Below are positions 31,690 to 41,114 of a DNA stretch of 64,000 nucleotides, in pieces. Within the stretch, counting starts at the first letter, position 1. Every line of letters starts with the position of its first letter. The stretch is from Martelella lutilitoris (GTDB taxonomy: Bacteria > Pseudomonadota > Alphaproteobacteria > Rhizobiales > Rhizobiaceae): the NCBI RefSeq assembly GCF_005924265.1, contig NZ_VCLB01000001.1, positions 248,001-312,000 of the forward strand, read 5' to 3'. The notes beneath the pieces are model-generated. The model did no database searches. It was given only the letters and a program-made list of their open reading frames with translations, and was not told the origin of the DNA. The position numbers were made by a program, and so were the translations under genes.

Positions 31690-32724
31690 ATGTTGAGCAC
31701 CAAGGCAAAGCTTGTCGCCCTTATCCCGGTCATCGTCATCGGCGCGACCGCCTATCTCGGCTGGACGCATATGACGCGGATGAAAGCGAACATCCTGTCG
31801 CAGGACGCGACGCTGACCGCGCCGATCACGCAGATCTCCGCCACCGTTCCCGGCCGGATCGCGGACATTCATGTTGCGGAAAACCAGGCGGTGAAGAAAG
31901 GCGATCTTCTCTTCACGCTGGAAGACGAATCCTACCGCCTTCTCGTGGCCCAGGCGGAAGCAGAGCTGAAGGCGGCAGAAGCGCTCTACCAATCTCAAGA
32001 GCGCAGCATTGCCGCCGAAACCGCCAATGCTGAGATCGCCGTGCAGCAGATCGAACGCGCGCGGGCCAATCTGGAACTGGCGGAAGAGACGCTGGAACGG
32101 CTTCTGCCGCTGCAGCCCAAAGGCTATGTCACCGACCAGCAGGTGCAGGACGCCCGCACTGCGAAACGCGATGCCGAGGTCTCCCTCGAACAGGCGATGC
32201 AGCAATCCAAGGCCGCCGATGCGCTGATCTCGACGCCGGAGGAGACGCTGGCCGTCATCGAAGCCCGGAGGGCGGCGCTCGACCTCGCCAAGCACAACCT
32301 CGCCAACACCAAGATCTATTCACCCCATGACGGACGCGTCGTCGGACTGAAATTCTCAAGCGGCCAGTTCGTCGTTTCCGGCGCGCCGCTCTTCACCCTG
32401 GTCAATACCGGCCAGTGGTTCGCAACCGCGCTCTACCGCGAGGCGGAACTGAAGAACCTGCCCGCCGGCACCTGCGCGTCAGTCTATGTGATGGCCGATC
32501 GCGCGGTGGAGATAAAGGGCCGGGTCCAGGGCATCGGCTGGGGGGTGGCAACGGAAAGCATGATCGATCTGCCGAGCGCGCTTCCCTATGTGCCGAAGGA
32601 GCTCGACTGGGTGCAGATCGCACAGCGCTTCCCGGTGCGCATCGAACTGATCGATCCGCCGGAAAACCTGATGCGCATCGGCGCATCCGCCTCGACAGTG
32701 GTTCGCCATGGCGACGATTGCTGA
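31690..32724 (+). CDS. mdtN: Membrane fusion protein of efflux system, MdtN-like
   Basis: A 344-residue HlyD-type periplasmic adaptor. It has one N-terminal helix (LVALIPVIVIGATAYLGW), then the biotinyl-lipoyl half (LTAPITQISATVPGRI, VHVAENQAVKKGDLLF-like), a coiled-coil hairpin of about residues 90-200 rich in Ala and Glu, the second lipoyl half (TKIYSPHDGRVVGLKFSSGQFVVSG) and a beta-barrel domain. It bridges the inner-membrane FUSC protein and the outer-membrane factor. It overlaps the next gene by 17 bases. Confidence 0.9.
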   Translation: MLSTKAKLVALIPVIVIGATAYLGWTHMTRMKANILSQDATLTAPITQISATVPGRIADIHVAENQAVKKGDLLFTLEDESYRLLVAQAEAELKAAEALYQSQERSIAAETANAEIAVQQIERARANLELAEETLERLLPLQPKGYVTDQQVQDARTAKRDAEVSLEQAMQQSKAADALISTPEETLAVIEARRAALDLAKHNLANTKIYSPHDGRVVGLKFSSGQFVVSGAPLFTLVNTGQWFATALYREAELKNLPAGTCASVYVMADRAVEIKGRVQGIGWGVATESMIDLPSALPYVPKELDWVQIAQRFPVRIELIDPPENLMRIGASASTVVRHGDDC

Positions 32725-34528
32725 AAGCGCGCTGAGGCGGAAATCGCACCGGCTCGTCGATGACCTGAGGCCGTTTCCCGGGCGGTTGCGCCTTGCGCTT
32801 TCCATCGGCGCCATCTGCGCCATCTCGACCGTCATCTCGATGATGTATCATTTCCCGGAAGCGGCCATCGGCTGCTATCTGGTGATCTTCCTGATGCGCG
32901 CCAATGCGGCGGAAAACGTTGTCACCGGCGTCGGCATCATCGTTGCCGTCTCGCTCGTGGTCGTGCTGTTGATCGGCATCATCAACCTGACCATCAACCA
33001 TCCGCCGGCCCAGATCGCGGCGATCGTCATTGCCTCCTTCATCTTCCTCTATCTCGATTCGGCCACCAAGGCGGGCGAGCAGGCCGGCATCGTCGCGTTG
33101 GTGATCGCCTTCGTTTTGACCCTGCTGGGCAATATCCCGCTCGGCGAGATCGCCACCCGCGCCGTGCTTTATGCCTGGGCCATGGTGTTCGTGCCGATGG
33201 CGGTGATGGCGGTCTTCAACCTTCTCTTCGGCATTCCGCCGCAAAAGCTTCTGCGCCAAACGATTTCCGAACGGCTGGAGCTTGCCGCGGACCGTCTCGA
33301 AAGGCCCGGAGCCGAACACAACCTCGCCTTCACCGATGCGCTCGGCGAGGGCATGGCGGAATCCGACAAGCGATTGTTGCTGACGAAGCTCCTGAACCTC
33401 GTCTATGGCAAGGATTATGAATTCCTCGAGCGCGGCCAGGCGCACAGCTACCGGTTGCTGCTGGCCGTCTCTGCTTTGCCGGAAACGGCAGACGTTGAGA
33501 CCCGCTCGGCACTCGCCGGCTTCTGCCGGGAAATAGCGGAAGCGGCTCTTGCGAAGAAAGACCTACCAGCTTTCGACGCTGATGCTTTCGACGCCGAGCC
33601 GGCCTTCGGCGATGTCGCCGCCGCGCTGGACGATCTCAGCCAGATGGCGCCGCTTGAAAAGGGCGCGCCGGTCGATGATCCGGCGGTCTCTCCCGACATC
33701 TTCACCAATCCCGTCCATCTGCAGTTCGCGCTGAAGACGACGCTTGCCGCCGTCACCTGCTTCTTCATCTACACGGCGATCGACTGGCAGGGCATCCATA
33801 CGGCGATGATCACCTGTTATGTCGCAGCCCTCGGCACCACGGGAGACACGGTGCACAAGCTGGTGCTGCGCATCACCGGCTGCCTGATCGGCGCGTTTTT
33901 CGGCCTTGTCGCGATCCTCTTCGTCATTCCGCAGCTTGAATCCGTCGGCGGGCTCGCCTTCCTCATCTTTGGCGTCGTCTCGCTGGCCGCATGGGTCTCG
34001 ACCGGCAATGAGCGGATTTCCTATGGCGGCGTGCAGATCGCGCTCGCCTTTTTGCTGACCGTGCTGCAGGGTTTCGGACCGAGCACGGATCTGAGCGCGG
34101 CGGGCGACCGCATCATCGGCATTCTGCTCGGCAATGCCGTGGTCTATGTGATCTTCACCACGATCTGGCCGGTCAGCGTCGGCGACGAGGTGAGACGCCG
34201 CGTCGGCCTTGCCACCGCGAAGCTGAAACAGCTTGCCGGGCTGGACTTTGACACCCGTCGCGCCTCGACCGCGCTGGTCGCCTCGGTGCAGAGCGACATC
34301 GGCGTGATCCGCAATGCCGTCGAGATGGCTTCCTACGAGCCGCGCAGCATGCGCCCGTCGCTTGAGGCGCGCGGGAACTACGCTGCAAGGGCACAGACGC
34401 TGAACGACCTTTCGCTCGCGCTTTATTTCCGGCCGGACCCGCCGCCCGTGCCGGAACCGGACCCGATCACAAGCCCCGCCGATCCGGCGGATTATTCGAA
34501 AACCGCCCACACGGGAGAGACGACCTGA
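32708..34528 (+). CDS. mdtO: FUSC-family inner-membrane efflux protein, MdtO-like
   Basis: A 606-residue FUSC (fusaric acid/aromatic acid) family membrane protein. It has two blocks of membrane helices, the first from LALSIGAICAISTVISMMYHF to AWAMVFVPMAVMAVFNLLFG and the second from LQFALKTTLAAVTCFFIYT to NAVVYVIFTTIWPV, separated by a soluble segment of about 150 residues. The second block has the FUSC core (DWQGIHTAMITCYVAALGTTGDTVHKLVLRITGCLIG, in two pieces). It probably moves organic acids or drugs across the inner membrane, with the MdtN-like adaptor and MdtP-like channel. The start lies inside the end of the mdtN-like gene and the stop overlaps the next start. Confidence 0.88.
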   Translation: MATIAESALRRKSHRLVDDLRPFPGRLRLALSIGAICAISTVISMMYHFPEAAIGCYLVIFLMRANAAENVVTGVGIIVAVSLVVVLLIGIINLTINHPPAQIAAIVIASFIFLYLDSATKAGEQAGIVALVIAFVLTLLGNIPLGEIATRAVLYAWAMVFVPMAVMAVFNLLFGIPPQKLLRQTISERLELAADRLERPGAEHNLAFTDALGEGMAESDKRLLLTKLLNLVYGKDYEFLERGQAHSYRLLLAVSALPETADVETRSALAGFCREIAEAALAKKDLPAFDADAFDAEPAFGDVAAALDDLSQMAPLEKGAPVDDPAVSPDIFTNPVHLQFALKTTLAAVTCFFIYTAIDWQGIHTAMITCYVAALGTTGDTVHKLVLRITGCLIGAFFGLVAILFVIPQLESVGGLAFLIFGVVSLAAWVSTGNERISYGGVQIALAFLLTVLQGFGPSTDLSAAGDRIIGILLGNAVVYVIFTTIWPVSVGDEVRRRVGLATAKLKQLAGLDFDTRRASTALVASVQSDIGVIRNAVEMASYEPRSMRPSLEARGNYAARAQTLNDLSLALYFRPDPPPVPEPDPITSPADPADYSKTAHTGETT

Positions 34529-36012
34529 TGCGAAACCTTCTTTCCGGAATGGCTGGCATCATCGCCATCTTCGCCCTGACGGCGCTCGGCGGCTGCGCGG
34601 CGGATTCGCTGTCGCTTGCCCCGCCCTCGCCGGACCGACCCTGGCAGCCGGCGGCGGAAAATACCAATGCGGATGACCTGAGAACAGCGGCACAGGGCGG
34701 CACGGAACTGGCGCTCTCGCCGCCCGTCATCGACAATGCCAGGACCTATTCGCTGCCCGAACTGATCGATCTTGCCCAGCGCACCAATCCGGGCACGCGC
34801 GCGGCGTGGGAAGAGGCGCGACAGGCAGCGCTTGCCGTCGGCATGGCGGAGGCCACCTATCTGCCGGTCATCACCGCCAATGTGATTGCCGGCACCAACC
34901 AGAATGCCGCCGAACTGCCGATCCCGATCGGCGGCAGCGCCTATTTCGACAGCAATATCCAGGGCGTTGTGCCGTTCATGGCGCTGCAATGGCTGGCGCT
35001 CGATTTCGGCGGCCGCAGCGCCGTCGTGGAGGCGGCGAAGCAGGTGTCGCTCGCCTCCAACTACCAGTTCAACGCCATGCACCAGAAGCTCGTCTTCGCG
35101 GTGACCGGCGCCTATCACGATTACAACGCCGCCCGCGCCCATAAGCGGGCAGCAAGCCAATCGCTTGCCAACAGCCGCACCGTGCTCGACGCGGTCAGCG
35201 CAAGGCGCGGGCGCGGCCTTGCCACCTCCGTCGACGAGGCCCAGGCCGAGCAGATCGTCGCCCAGGCCGAACTGGCGCTCGTTCAGGCGAAAGGCAGCGA
35301 GCAGGACGCCTATCAGGCGCTTCTCGGCGCGCTTGGCATCTCGCCGATGTCGCAGTTGAAGATCGAGGATACGGCCGGGCGCGGCCTGCCGGCCTCTTCC
35401 CGCGCGCCGGTCGACACCATGATCGAGATCGCCCTTTCCAACCGGCCCGACATTCTGGCGGGGTATGCAACGCTCGAGGCGAGCCGCGAGGGCGTGAAAA
35501 AGGCGAAATCCGACTTCATGCCGAAGATCGGCGTGTTCGGCACGCTCTCTTCCTACGAAACCGGCGTGACGGCGGGCGGCCTGCCGACCATCGACAATAA
35601 CGGGCTCAACGGCAATATCATGGTCGGCGCCACCATTCCGCTCTACGACGCCGGCATGCGCGACGCCAATCTGAAACAGGCCGAAAGCCGGGTCGAGGCG
35701 GCCAAGCGCAATTTCGAGCAGTTGAAGGACGCCGCCGCCCGCGAGATCGTCGTCGCCTCGAATGCGCTGACGACGGCCCTCCAGGCCAATGCCTCCGCCG
35801 TCAAGCTCCGTCAGGCCGCCTACAAGACCTATGATTCCGCGCTCGAGGCCTATCAGAACGGCGTCGGCACGGTCTCGGCGCTGGCGACGGCCGAGACCGG
35901 CCTGCTCGAGGCCCGGCTTGCCGAAAGCGATGCGCGCGAGGCGGCCTTTACCGCCGCCGCCAACCTTGCCTTCGTTCTCGGCACCTCGACAGCGGCGCCC
36001 CTTCCCCGTTAA
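34528..36012 (+). CDS. mdtP: Outer-membrane factor of efflux system, MdtP/NodT-like
   Basis: A 494-residue TolC/NodT-type outer-membrane channel. It is a lipoprotein: MRNLLSGMAGIIAIFALTALGGC. It has the two repeated halves of the family with long helices: RTYSLPELIDLAQRTNPGTR, QWLALDFGGRSAV, ARRGRGLATSVDEAQAEQ, and in the second half PLYDAGMRDANLKQAESRVEAA. The ATG overlaps the stop of the preceding gene. Together with the two previous proteins it forms a tripartite exporter of the ytcA-mdtNOP type. Confidence 0.9.
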   Translation: MRNLLSGMAGIIAIFALTALGGCAADSLSLAPPSPDRPWQPAAENTNADDLRTAAQGGTELALSPPVIDNARTYSLPELIDLAQRTNPGTRAAWEEARQAALAVGMAEATYLPVITANVIAGTNQNAAELPIPIGGSAYFDSNIQGVVPFMALQWLALDFGGRSAVVEAAKQVSLASNYQFNAMHQKLVFAVTGAYHDYNAARAHKRAASQSLANSRTVLDAVSARRGRGLATSVDEAQAEQIVAQAELALVQAKGSEQDAYQALLGALGISPMSQLKIEDTAGRGLPASSRAPVDTMIEIALSNRPDILAGYATLEASREGVKKAKSDFMPKIGVFGTLSSYETGVTAGGLPTIDNNGLNGNIMVGATIPLYDAGMRDANLKQAESRVEAAKRNFEQLKDAAAREIVVASNALTTALQANASAVKLRQAAYKTYDSALEAYQNGVGTVSALATAETGLLEARLAESDAREAAFTAAANLAFVLGTSTAAPLPR

Positions 36013-36063
36013 GGAGATCGGCGTCGACCATGCCGTCCGGCATGCCCGCAATCAGGAGAGACC

Positions 36064-37167
36064 ATGCACAGTCCGAGTTCGATACCCAAATGGAGCGTGT
36101 TGCTGCCGTTTCTGGCTGCCATCATCGTTACGCTCGAAATTTTCGGCGTGCTGCATGACACATCGATGATTTTCCTGGTGCCGGCGGTCCTGCTGCTCGG
36201 CGGCGCGGTCTTCGCCTCCGTCCTGCATGCCGAAGTCCTCGGCGCCAAGGTGGGCGAACCGATGGGCTCGATCATCCTGGCCGGCTGCGTGACGCTGATC
36301 GAGGTGGCGCTGATCGTCTCGATCATGCTGTCCGGCGCCGAGGGCACGGATGCCGTGGCGCGCGACACGGTATTTTCCGCCGTGATGATCGTGCTGAACG
36401 GCATTATCGGCCTATGTCTGGTCGTCGGCGGACGGATCTACCACGCGCAGAGCTTCAAGCTTGCCGCCGCCACGGCCGCCCTTGCCGTGCTTGGCACGCT
36501 CTCGACGCTCGCCTTCGTGCTGCCGAACTTCGCGATTTCCGGCCCGGCCCGGCAATATTCCTGGGCCCAGCTTCTCGTCGTCAGCATTTGCTGCCTGGTG
36601 CTTTACGGCGTGTTCCTGTTCATCCAGACCGTACGCCACCGCAGCGACTTCACCGAGGAGACCGACGACGAGGGGGGCGAATTCTTCCCTGACCACCACG
36701 CACAGCCCTCAGGCCGGATGACCACGACAAGCGCGGTGATGCTGCCGTTTTCGCTGCTGATGGTCATCCTGCTCGCCGAAATGCTGTCCGCGCCGCTTGA
36801 CCGGAGCATTGCGGCGGCCGGCCTGCCGCAGACGCTTGTCGGCGTGATGATCGCAGCGCTGGTCCTGATGCCGGAGGGCATTTCCTCGGTGCAGGCGGCG
36901 TTCAAGAACAGGATCCAGCAAAGCATAAACCTGGTGCTCGGCTCGGCGCTTGCCAGTATCGGCCTGTCGATCCCGATCGTGGCGCTGATCTCGATCGCGC
37001 TCGGCAGACAGATGACGCTCGGGCTCGAACCGGAGCAGATGGTGATGCTCATTCTGACGCTGTTCGTCAGCACGATCACGCTCGGAACGGGCCGCACCAC
37101 CGTTTTGCAGGGCGCGGTCCATCTGGTGATCTTCGCCGTCTTCGTGCTGTTGACGCTGGTGCCCTGA
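36064..37167 (+). CDS. chaA: Ca2+ (cation)/proton antiporter, ChaA-like
   Basis: A 367-residue integral membrane protein of the CaCA superfamily. The two inverted alpha-repeat motifs are seen: KVGEPMGSIILAGCVTLIEVALI in the first half (given in two parts: KVGEPMGSII and VTLIEVALI) and LVLMPEGISSVQAAFKNR with QQSINLVLGSALASIG in the second. An acidic cytosolic loop (EETDDEGGEFFPDHH) separates the halves. It exports Ca2+, Na+ or K+ in exchange for protons. It begins 52 bases after the mdtP-like gene and may be co-transcribed, and it converges with the next gene. Confidence 0.9.
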   Translation: MHSPSSIPKWSVLLPFLAAIIVTLEIFGVLHDTSMIFLVPAVLLLGGAVFASVLHAEVLGAKVGEPMGSIILAGCVTLIEVALIVSIMLSGAEGTDAVARDTVFSAVMIVLNGIIGLCLVVGGRIYHAQSFKLAAATAALAVLGTLSTLAFVLPNFAISGPARQYSWAQLLVVSICCLVLYGVFLFIQTVRHRSDFTEETDDEGGEFFPDHHAQPSGRMTTTSAVMLPFSLLMVILLAEMLSAPLDRSIAAAGLPQTLVGVMIAALVLMPEGISSVQAAFKNRIQQSINLVLGSALASIGLSIPIVALISIALGRQMTLGLEPEQMVMLILTLFVSTITLGTGRTTVLQGAVHLVIFAVFVLLTLVP

Positions 37168-37180
37168 CGATCAGGACGCC

Positions 37181-38398
37181 TCAGCGCGAAGCCTGGATCA
37201 CGGTTTCGCCTTCTGCCGTCAGGACAAGGTCGCCATTGTCGGCAATATCGAAACCATCGACGCTGTCAATCGCCTGGAAGAAATCGCGTTCCAGCGCCAT
37301 CAAGGGTTCATCACAAGCCATGTTGGTCGCCGCCAGCGGGCCGATCTCAAGACCGCCCTCGCCGCCGAGCTTGACGAGGCCCATATAGCGATTGCAGCCG
37401 GCCGAACCTGATATCCGGCCGTCATCGCCAACCGAAATCGTCACCTCGCCCCTGTCGCCGACGCTCTGCGCGCCAATCTCGAAAACGGTCCATTCCGGCC
37501 CGGCAAGAAGCGTCATCGTGTCGCCGCCGCAACCTTTGAGAACACCTGTCGCCGTCGTCAGTTCCGCTGTCTGCGGGAAAAGCCGCCCGCTCATGTCATC
37601 GCGGCAAAGCCGGTCGCTGACGGCGAAGGACAGGCCGAAGGCGTTGAAGGCATAGCGATAGGCGCCTTCGGAAATTTCGGCTTCGGGCAGCCGGAGATCG
37701 AGCCGGTCATCGCCGTAATTGAGGTCCAGCAGGAAGCGCCCGCCATTGATGACCGCGCGCCAGCCGGGCTCGTTGCCCTGCGCCGTCCAGCGGTCATTCT
37801 CGTCGTCAAGGGCCACGCATTCGGGAAAAGTCTCGCCGGAAAGCGTCAGGCTTGCCCTGTCGCCCTTGCTCCAGAATTCGTTCTCGCCGTCTTCGCTGGC
37901 AAAGCGCGCGCCATCGGCGGAGATCGCCTGGGGTAATTCGTAGATCATGGCATCGGTCTCGATAACGGCCGTCTCTTCGCGAAAGCCGATCCTGAACCGG
38001 TCATCGCCGCAAGCCCAGGTCGTCTGAAAACCGGAGGGCGTGAAACCCGAAAGCCACACTGTGCCGATATCGACATCATCGGCGCCGGCGGCGATTTCGA
38101 CGGGGTCGCCGACAAAGGCGATCGTGCCGTCGATCATGATCGCGGCGGTCAGCGCCCCCTTCACGCCGGCCGGCACGGCGAGTTCGAAGGCAAGCGGCAC
38201 CTGACGACCGCCGGTCGGCTCGCTGACGCCGCCAAGTTCGATGCCCTGAAAGCCCGTCACCGTGACAGCCAGTTCGGCGTTGTCCGGCAACGCCATGCGC
38301 TCCCGATAACTCGCCTGGCCGGAGACGGTTCGACTTTCCTGGGCAAGCGCCGAAGACGATGCCAGCGCGGCCATCAGCACGATCAAGGTTTTGGACAT
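37181..38398 (-). CDS. Multidomain periplasmic protein with YbaY-, MliC- and META-like domains
   Basis: A 405-residue exported protein (signal MSKTLIVLMAALASSSALAQ). I read four parts. First, a YbaY/YscW-like beta-sandwich (SGQASYRERMALPDNAELAV). Second, an MliC-like lysozyme-inhibitor segment around WACGDDRFRIGF and FWSKGDRASLTL. Third, a COG3650-like domain (NEPGWRAVINGG through CRDDMSGRLFPQ, with several cysteines). Fourth, a C-terminal META domain (GSAGCNRYMG, LAATNMACDEP). Together they suggest a cell-envelope stress or host-defence role, for example lysozyme inhibition. The start was placed at the second in-frame ATG, which gives a proper signal peptide. Domain limits are approximate. 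Confidence 0.75.
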   Translation of the reverse strand: MSKTLIVLMAALASSSALAQESRTVSGQASYRERMALPDNAELAVTVTGFQGIELGGVSEPTGGRQVPLAFELAVPAGVKGALTAAIMIDGTIAFVGDPVEIAAGADDVDIGTVWLSGFTPSGFQTTWACGDDRFRIGFREETAVIETDAMIYELPQAISADGARFASEDGENEFWSKGDRASLTLSGETFPECVALDDENDRWTAQGNEPGWRAVINGGRFLLDLNYGDDRLDLRLPEAEISEGAYRYAFNAFGLSFAVSDRLCRDDMSGRLFPQTAELTTATGVLKGCGGDTMTLLAGPEWTVFEIGAQSVGDRGEVTISVGDDGRISGSAGCNRYMGLVKLGGEGGLEIGPLAATNMACDEPLMALERDFFQAIDSVDGFDIADNGDLVLTAEGETVIQASR

Positions 38399-38476
38399 GG
38401 CGACCTCCTGCTTTGTGACGATTTTGGCCCCAAGCCTAACCGTGCGAGACAAGAGGTCAATGTCGGCTGGCCGAAA

Positions 38477-40411
38477 TCAGGCCTCGCTGGCAAACATCGG
38501 CCCGCCCTTGTGGCGCGGAAAACCGTAGCCATGGATTTCGACAAGGTCGATATCGGCCGGCTTTTCGGCGATGCCTTCGGCGAGGATCGCGCGTCCCTCG
38601 TCCGCCATCGCCTTCACAAGCCGATCGGCAATCGCCTCAAGCGTCAGTGGCGCGGAGCCCGTGATCCGGCCTTTCAGCAGGGCATGCACCGTGTCGGAAA
38701 CGATCGGGATCCGGCTTCCGGCCTCGTAATCATACCAGCCGCCGCCGGTCTTCTGGCCCTTGCGCCCGGCGCGCACGAGAATATCGCCGAGCGTATCCGG
38801 CACAGCCGCGCCTGTGGCCCGCGCGCCCTCGCGCTGCAGGAAGGCGATGTCGAGGCCGCCGAGATCCTGCGCCTCGAACGGACCCATCTTGAAGCCGTAA
38901 CCGCGCATGGCCGCGTCGATATCGGCAATTGCGACGCCCTGTTCGACCAGGTCTTCGGCCGCCGCGCGGTAGCGCTTGAGGATCCGGTTGCCGATGAAGC
39001 CCTCGCAAATGCCGGCGCGCACCGGCATCTTGCCGAGCTTTTTGGCAAGGGCAAAGGCGGTGGCGAGCACGGTCTCGGAAGTCTCCGGCACCGGCACGAT
39101 TTCAAGAAGCTTCATCACATGGGCAGGCGAGAAGAAATGCAGGCCGATGAAGCGATCAGGATTGGGCAGGCCTTCGGCAATCAGGCGCGGATCGAGGTAG
39201 GAGGTGTTGGTGGCCAGCACCGCATCGGGGCGGCAGGCGGCACCGAGCCTTTCAAAGACGGCGCGCTTGACGGAAATCTCCTCGAACACCGCCTCGATCA
39301 CCAGATCGCAATCGCCGAGCGCCCTGTATTCCGTCGTGCCGCCCAGAGACGCCATCAGCTCGACGCGGCCCGCCTCGGTGAGCTTGCCGCGCTTGACCGA
39401 GCCCGCCAGGATGCCGTCGATCGTGCGGACGCCGCGCGCGACAGCCTCCTCGTCGCGCTCGATCAGGGTGACGGAGAACCCGGCAGTGAGCGCCGCGACC
39501 GCGATCCCCGCCCCCATCGTGCCGCCGCCGATGACGCCGACGGCAGAGACGGCAAGCGGCTCGATGCCCTTCAAGCTTTCAGGACGGGACGCGGCGCGTT
39601 CGGCAAAGAAGACGTGGCGCAGGGCTGCGGCCTCTTTGGAGGCGCGTAGTTCGAGAAAAACGTCGCGCTCGAGTTTCATCGCCGCATCGAACGGGTGTTC
39701 AACGGCAAAGCGGATGGAGGCCAGCACCTCCAGCGGCGCGCGATAACCGGGCTTTGCCGCGTCCTTTTCGGCCGCTGCCCAGAAATCTTCCGCAGGAGCC
39801 TTGACCGGACGCTCCCGCGTCTTCGGCGGCAGCGGTTTCTCCACAGCCTGTTTTGCGAAGGCGACGGCCTCCCCGACGAGATCACCATCGGCGATCGCAT
39901 CGATCAGCCCCACCTCAAGCGCGGATTTCGCCTTCATCGGACGGCCCGAGACGGCCAGCTTCACCGCCGTCTCGACGCCCGCAAGGCGCGGCGTGCGCAC
40001 CGTTCCGGAAGCGCCCGGGATGAGACCAAGCGTGACTTCGGGGAGGCCGACAGAGGCCTTCGCATCAGCAATGCGGAAGCGACAGCCAAGCGCGATCTCG
40101 AAGCCGCCGCCAAGTGCGGACCCGTGAATGGCCGCCACCCAGGGCTTTTTCGCTTCCTCAATCGCGGCAACCACATCCGGCAGATGCGGCTCTTGCGGCG
40201 GCAGGTTGAACTCGCGCACATCGGCCCCGGCAATGAAGGTGCGCCCGGCGCAGGTGAGCACAACGGCCCTCACCCCATCATCCGCGTCAAGCGTTTCAAC
40301 GGCGGACACAAGAGCGGCGCGCACGGCATTCGACAGCGCGTTGACGGGCGGATTGTCGATGGTCACCACGGCGATTGCGCCGCGATGGGTGATAGTCATC
40401 ACAGTCTTCAT
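38477..40411 (-). CDS. Bifunctional enoyl-CoA hydratase / 3-hydroxyacyl-CoA dehydrogenase
   Basis: A 644-residue FadB/FadJ-type enzyme. Residues 1-190 are an enoyl-CoA hydratase (IAVVTIDNPPVNALS, TFIAGADVREF, AIHGSALGGGFEIAL). From about 290 comes the 3-hydroxyacyl-CoA dehydrogenase with the NAD motif VIGGGTMGAGIA and the catalytic histidine in IGLHFFSPAHVMKLLEIV, then the two C-terminal domains (GFIGNRI...). In the phenylacetate pathway these activities belong to PaaF and PaaH. Its position, starting two bases after livF at the end of the Liv/paa block, suggests it fulfils both steps here. General fatty-acid beta-oxidation is the alternative. Confidence 0.9.
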   Translation of the reverse strand: MKTVMTITHRGAIAVVTIDNPPVNALSNAVRAALVSAVETLDADDGVRAVVLTCAGRTFIAGADVREFNLPPQEPHLPDVVAAIEEAKKPWVAAIHGSALGGGFEIALGCRFRIADAKASVGLPEVTLGLIPGASGTVRTPRLAGVETAVKLAVSGRPMKAKSALEVGLIDAIADGDLVGEAVAFAKQAVEKPLPPKTRERPVKAPAEDFWAAAEKDAAKPGYRAPLEVLASIRFAVEHPFDAAMKLERDVFLELRASKEAAALRHVFFAERAASRPESLKGIEPLAVSAVGVIGGGTMGAGIAVAALTAGFSVTLIERDEEAVARGVRTIDGILAGSVKRGKLTEAGRVELMASLGGTTEYRALGDCDLVIEAVFEEISVKRAVFERLGAACRPDAVLATNTSYLDPRLIAEGLPNPDRFIGLHFFSPAHVMKLLEIVPVPETSETVLATAFALAKKLGKMPVRAGICEGFIGNRILKRYRAAAEDLVEQGVAIADIDAAMRGYGFKMGPFEAQDLGGLDIAFLQREGARATGAAVPDTLGDILVRAGRKGQKTGGGWYDYEAGSRIPIVSDTVHALLKGRITGSAPLTLEAIADRLVKAMADEGRAILAEGIAEKPADIDLVEIHGYGFPRHKGGPMFASEA

Positions 40412-40412
40412 G

Positions 40413-41114
40413 TCAGATTCCAAGATAGGCCTCGCGCACCTGCGGATCGGCAATCAGCGCTGCGGCCGCTCCTTCCATGGTGATGCGGCCGGTTTCCATC
40501 ACATAGCCGCGATCGGCGATCTTCAGCGCGCCATAGGCGTTCTGCTCCACCAGAAGCACGGTGACATCGCGCGCCTTCAGGGCCTTCACCACATCGAAGA
40601 TCTGCGCCACCAGCAACGGGGCCAGCCCCATGGACGGCTCGTCGAGCAGAAGACAGGCGGGACGGCCCATCAGCGCGCGGGCAATCGCCAGCATCTGCTG
40701 CTGGCCGCCGGAAAGCCCGCCCGCCACCAGGTTGCGCTTTTCCTTGAGGATCGGAAACATCTGAAAGGCGTCTTCCATGTCGCGATCGACGCGTTCATCG
40801 GTATAGAGGAAGGCGCCGAGCCTGAGGTTTTCCTCGACCGAGAGATTGGTGAAGATCTGCCGGCCCTCCGGCGACTGGGCAAGGCCCTGTTTCAGCCGCC
40901 TGAAGGCAGGAACATTTGTCATCACCTCGCCGCGAAAGATCATCTCGCCATCAGTCACCGGCTGCAGGCCGGAGAGACATTTCAAAAGCGTCGTCTTGCC
41001 CGCGCCATTGGCGCCGACCACGGTGACGATCTCGCCGGATTTGACCTCGAGATCGATGCCGTGCAGCACCTCGATGCGGCCATAGGCAGAGCGCAGGCCC
41101 TTAACCGTCAGCAT
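40413..41114 (-). CDS. livF: Branched-chain-type ABC transporter ATPase LivF
   Basis: A 233-residue ABC ATPase of the LivF type. Walker A is [15 protein letters not shown], the signature is GGLSGGQQQMLAIARAL and Walker B is LLLDEPSMGL, followed by the LivF-typical VAQIFDVV and LLVEQNA. The C-terminus VREAYLGI is characteristic. It powers the Liv-type importer encoded with livG, livM, livH and the binding protein. It overlaps livG by 14 bases. Confidence 0.95.
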   Translation of the reverse strand: MLTVKGLRSAYGRIEVLHGIDLEVKSGEIVTVVGANGAGKTTLLKCLSGLQPVTDGEMIFRGEVMTNVPAFRRLKQGLAQSPEGRQIFTNLSVEENLRLGAFLYTDERVDRDMEDAFQMFPILKEKRNLVAGGLSGGQQQMLAIARALMGRPACLLLDEPSMGLAPLLVAQIFDVVKALKARDVTVLLVEQNAYGALKIADRGYVMETGRITMEGAAAALIADPQVREAYLGI

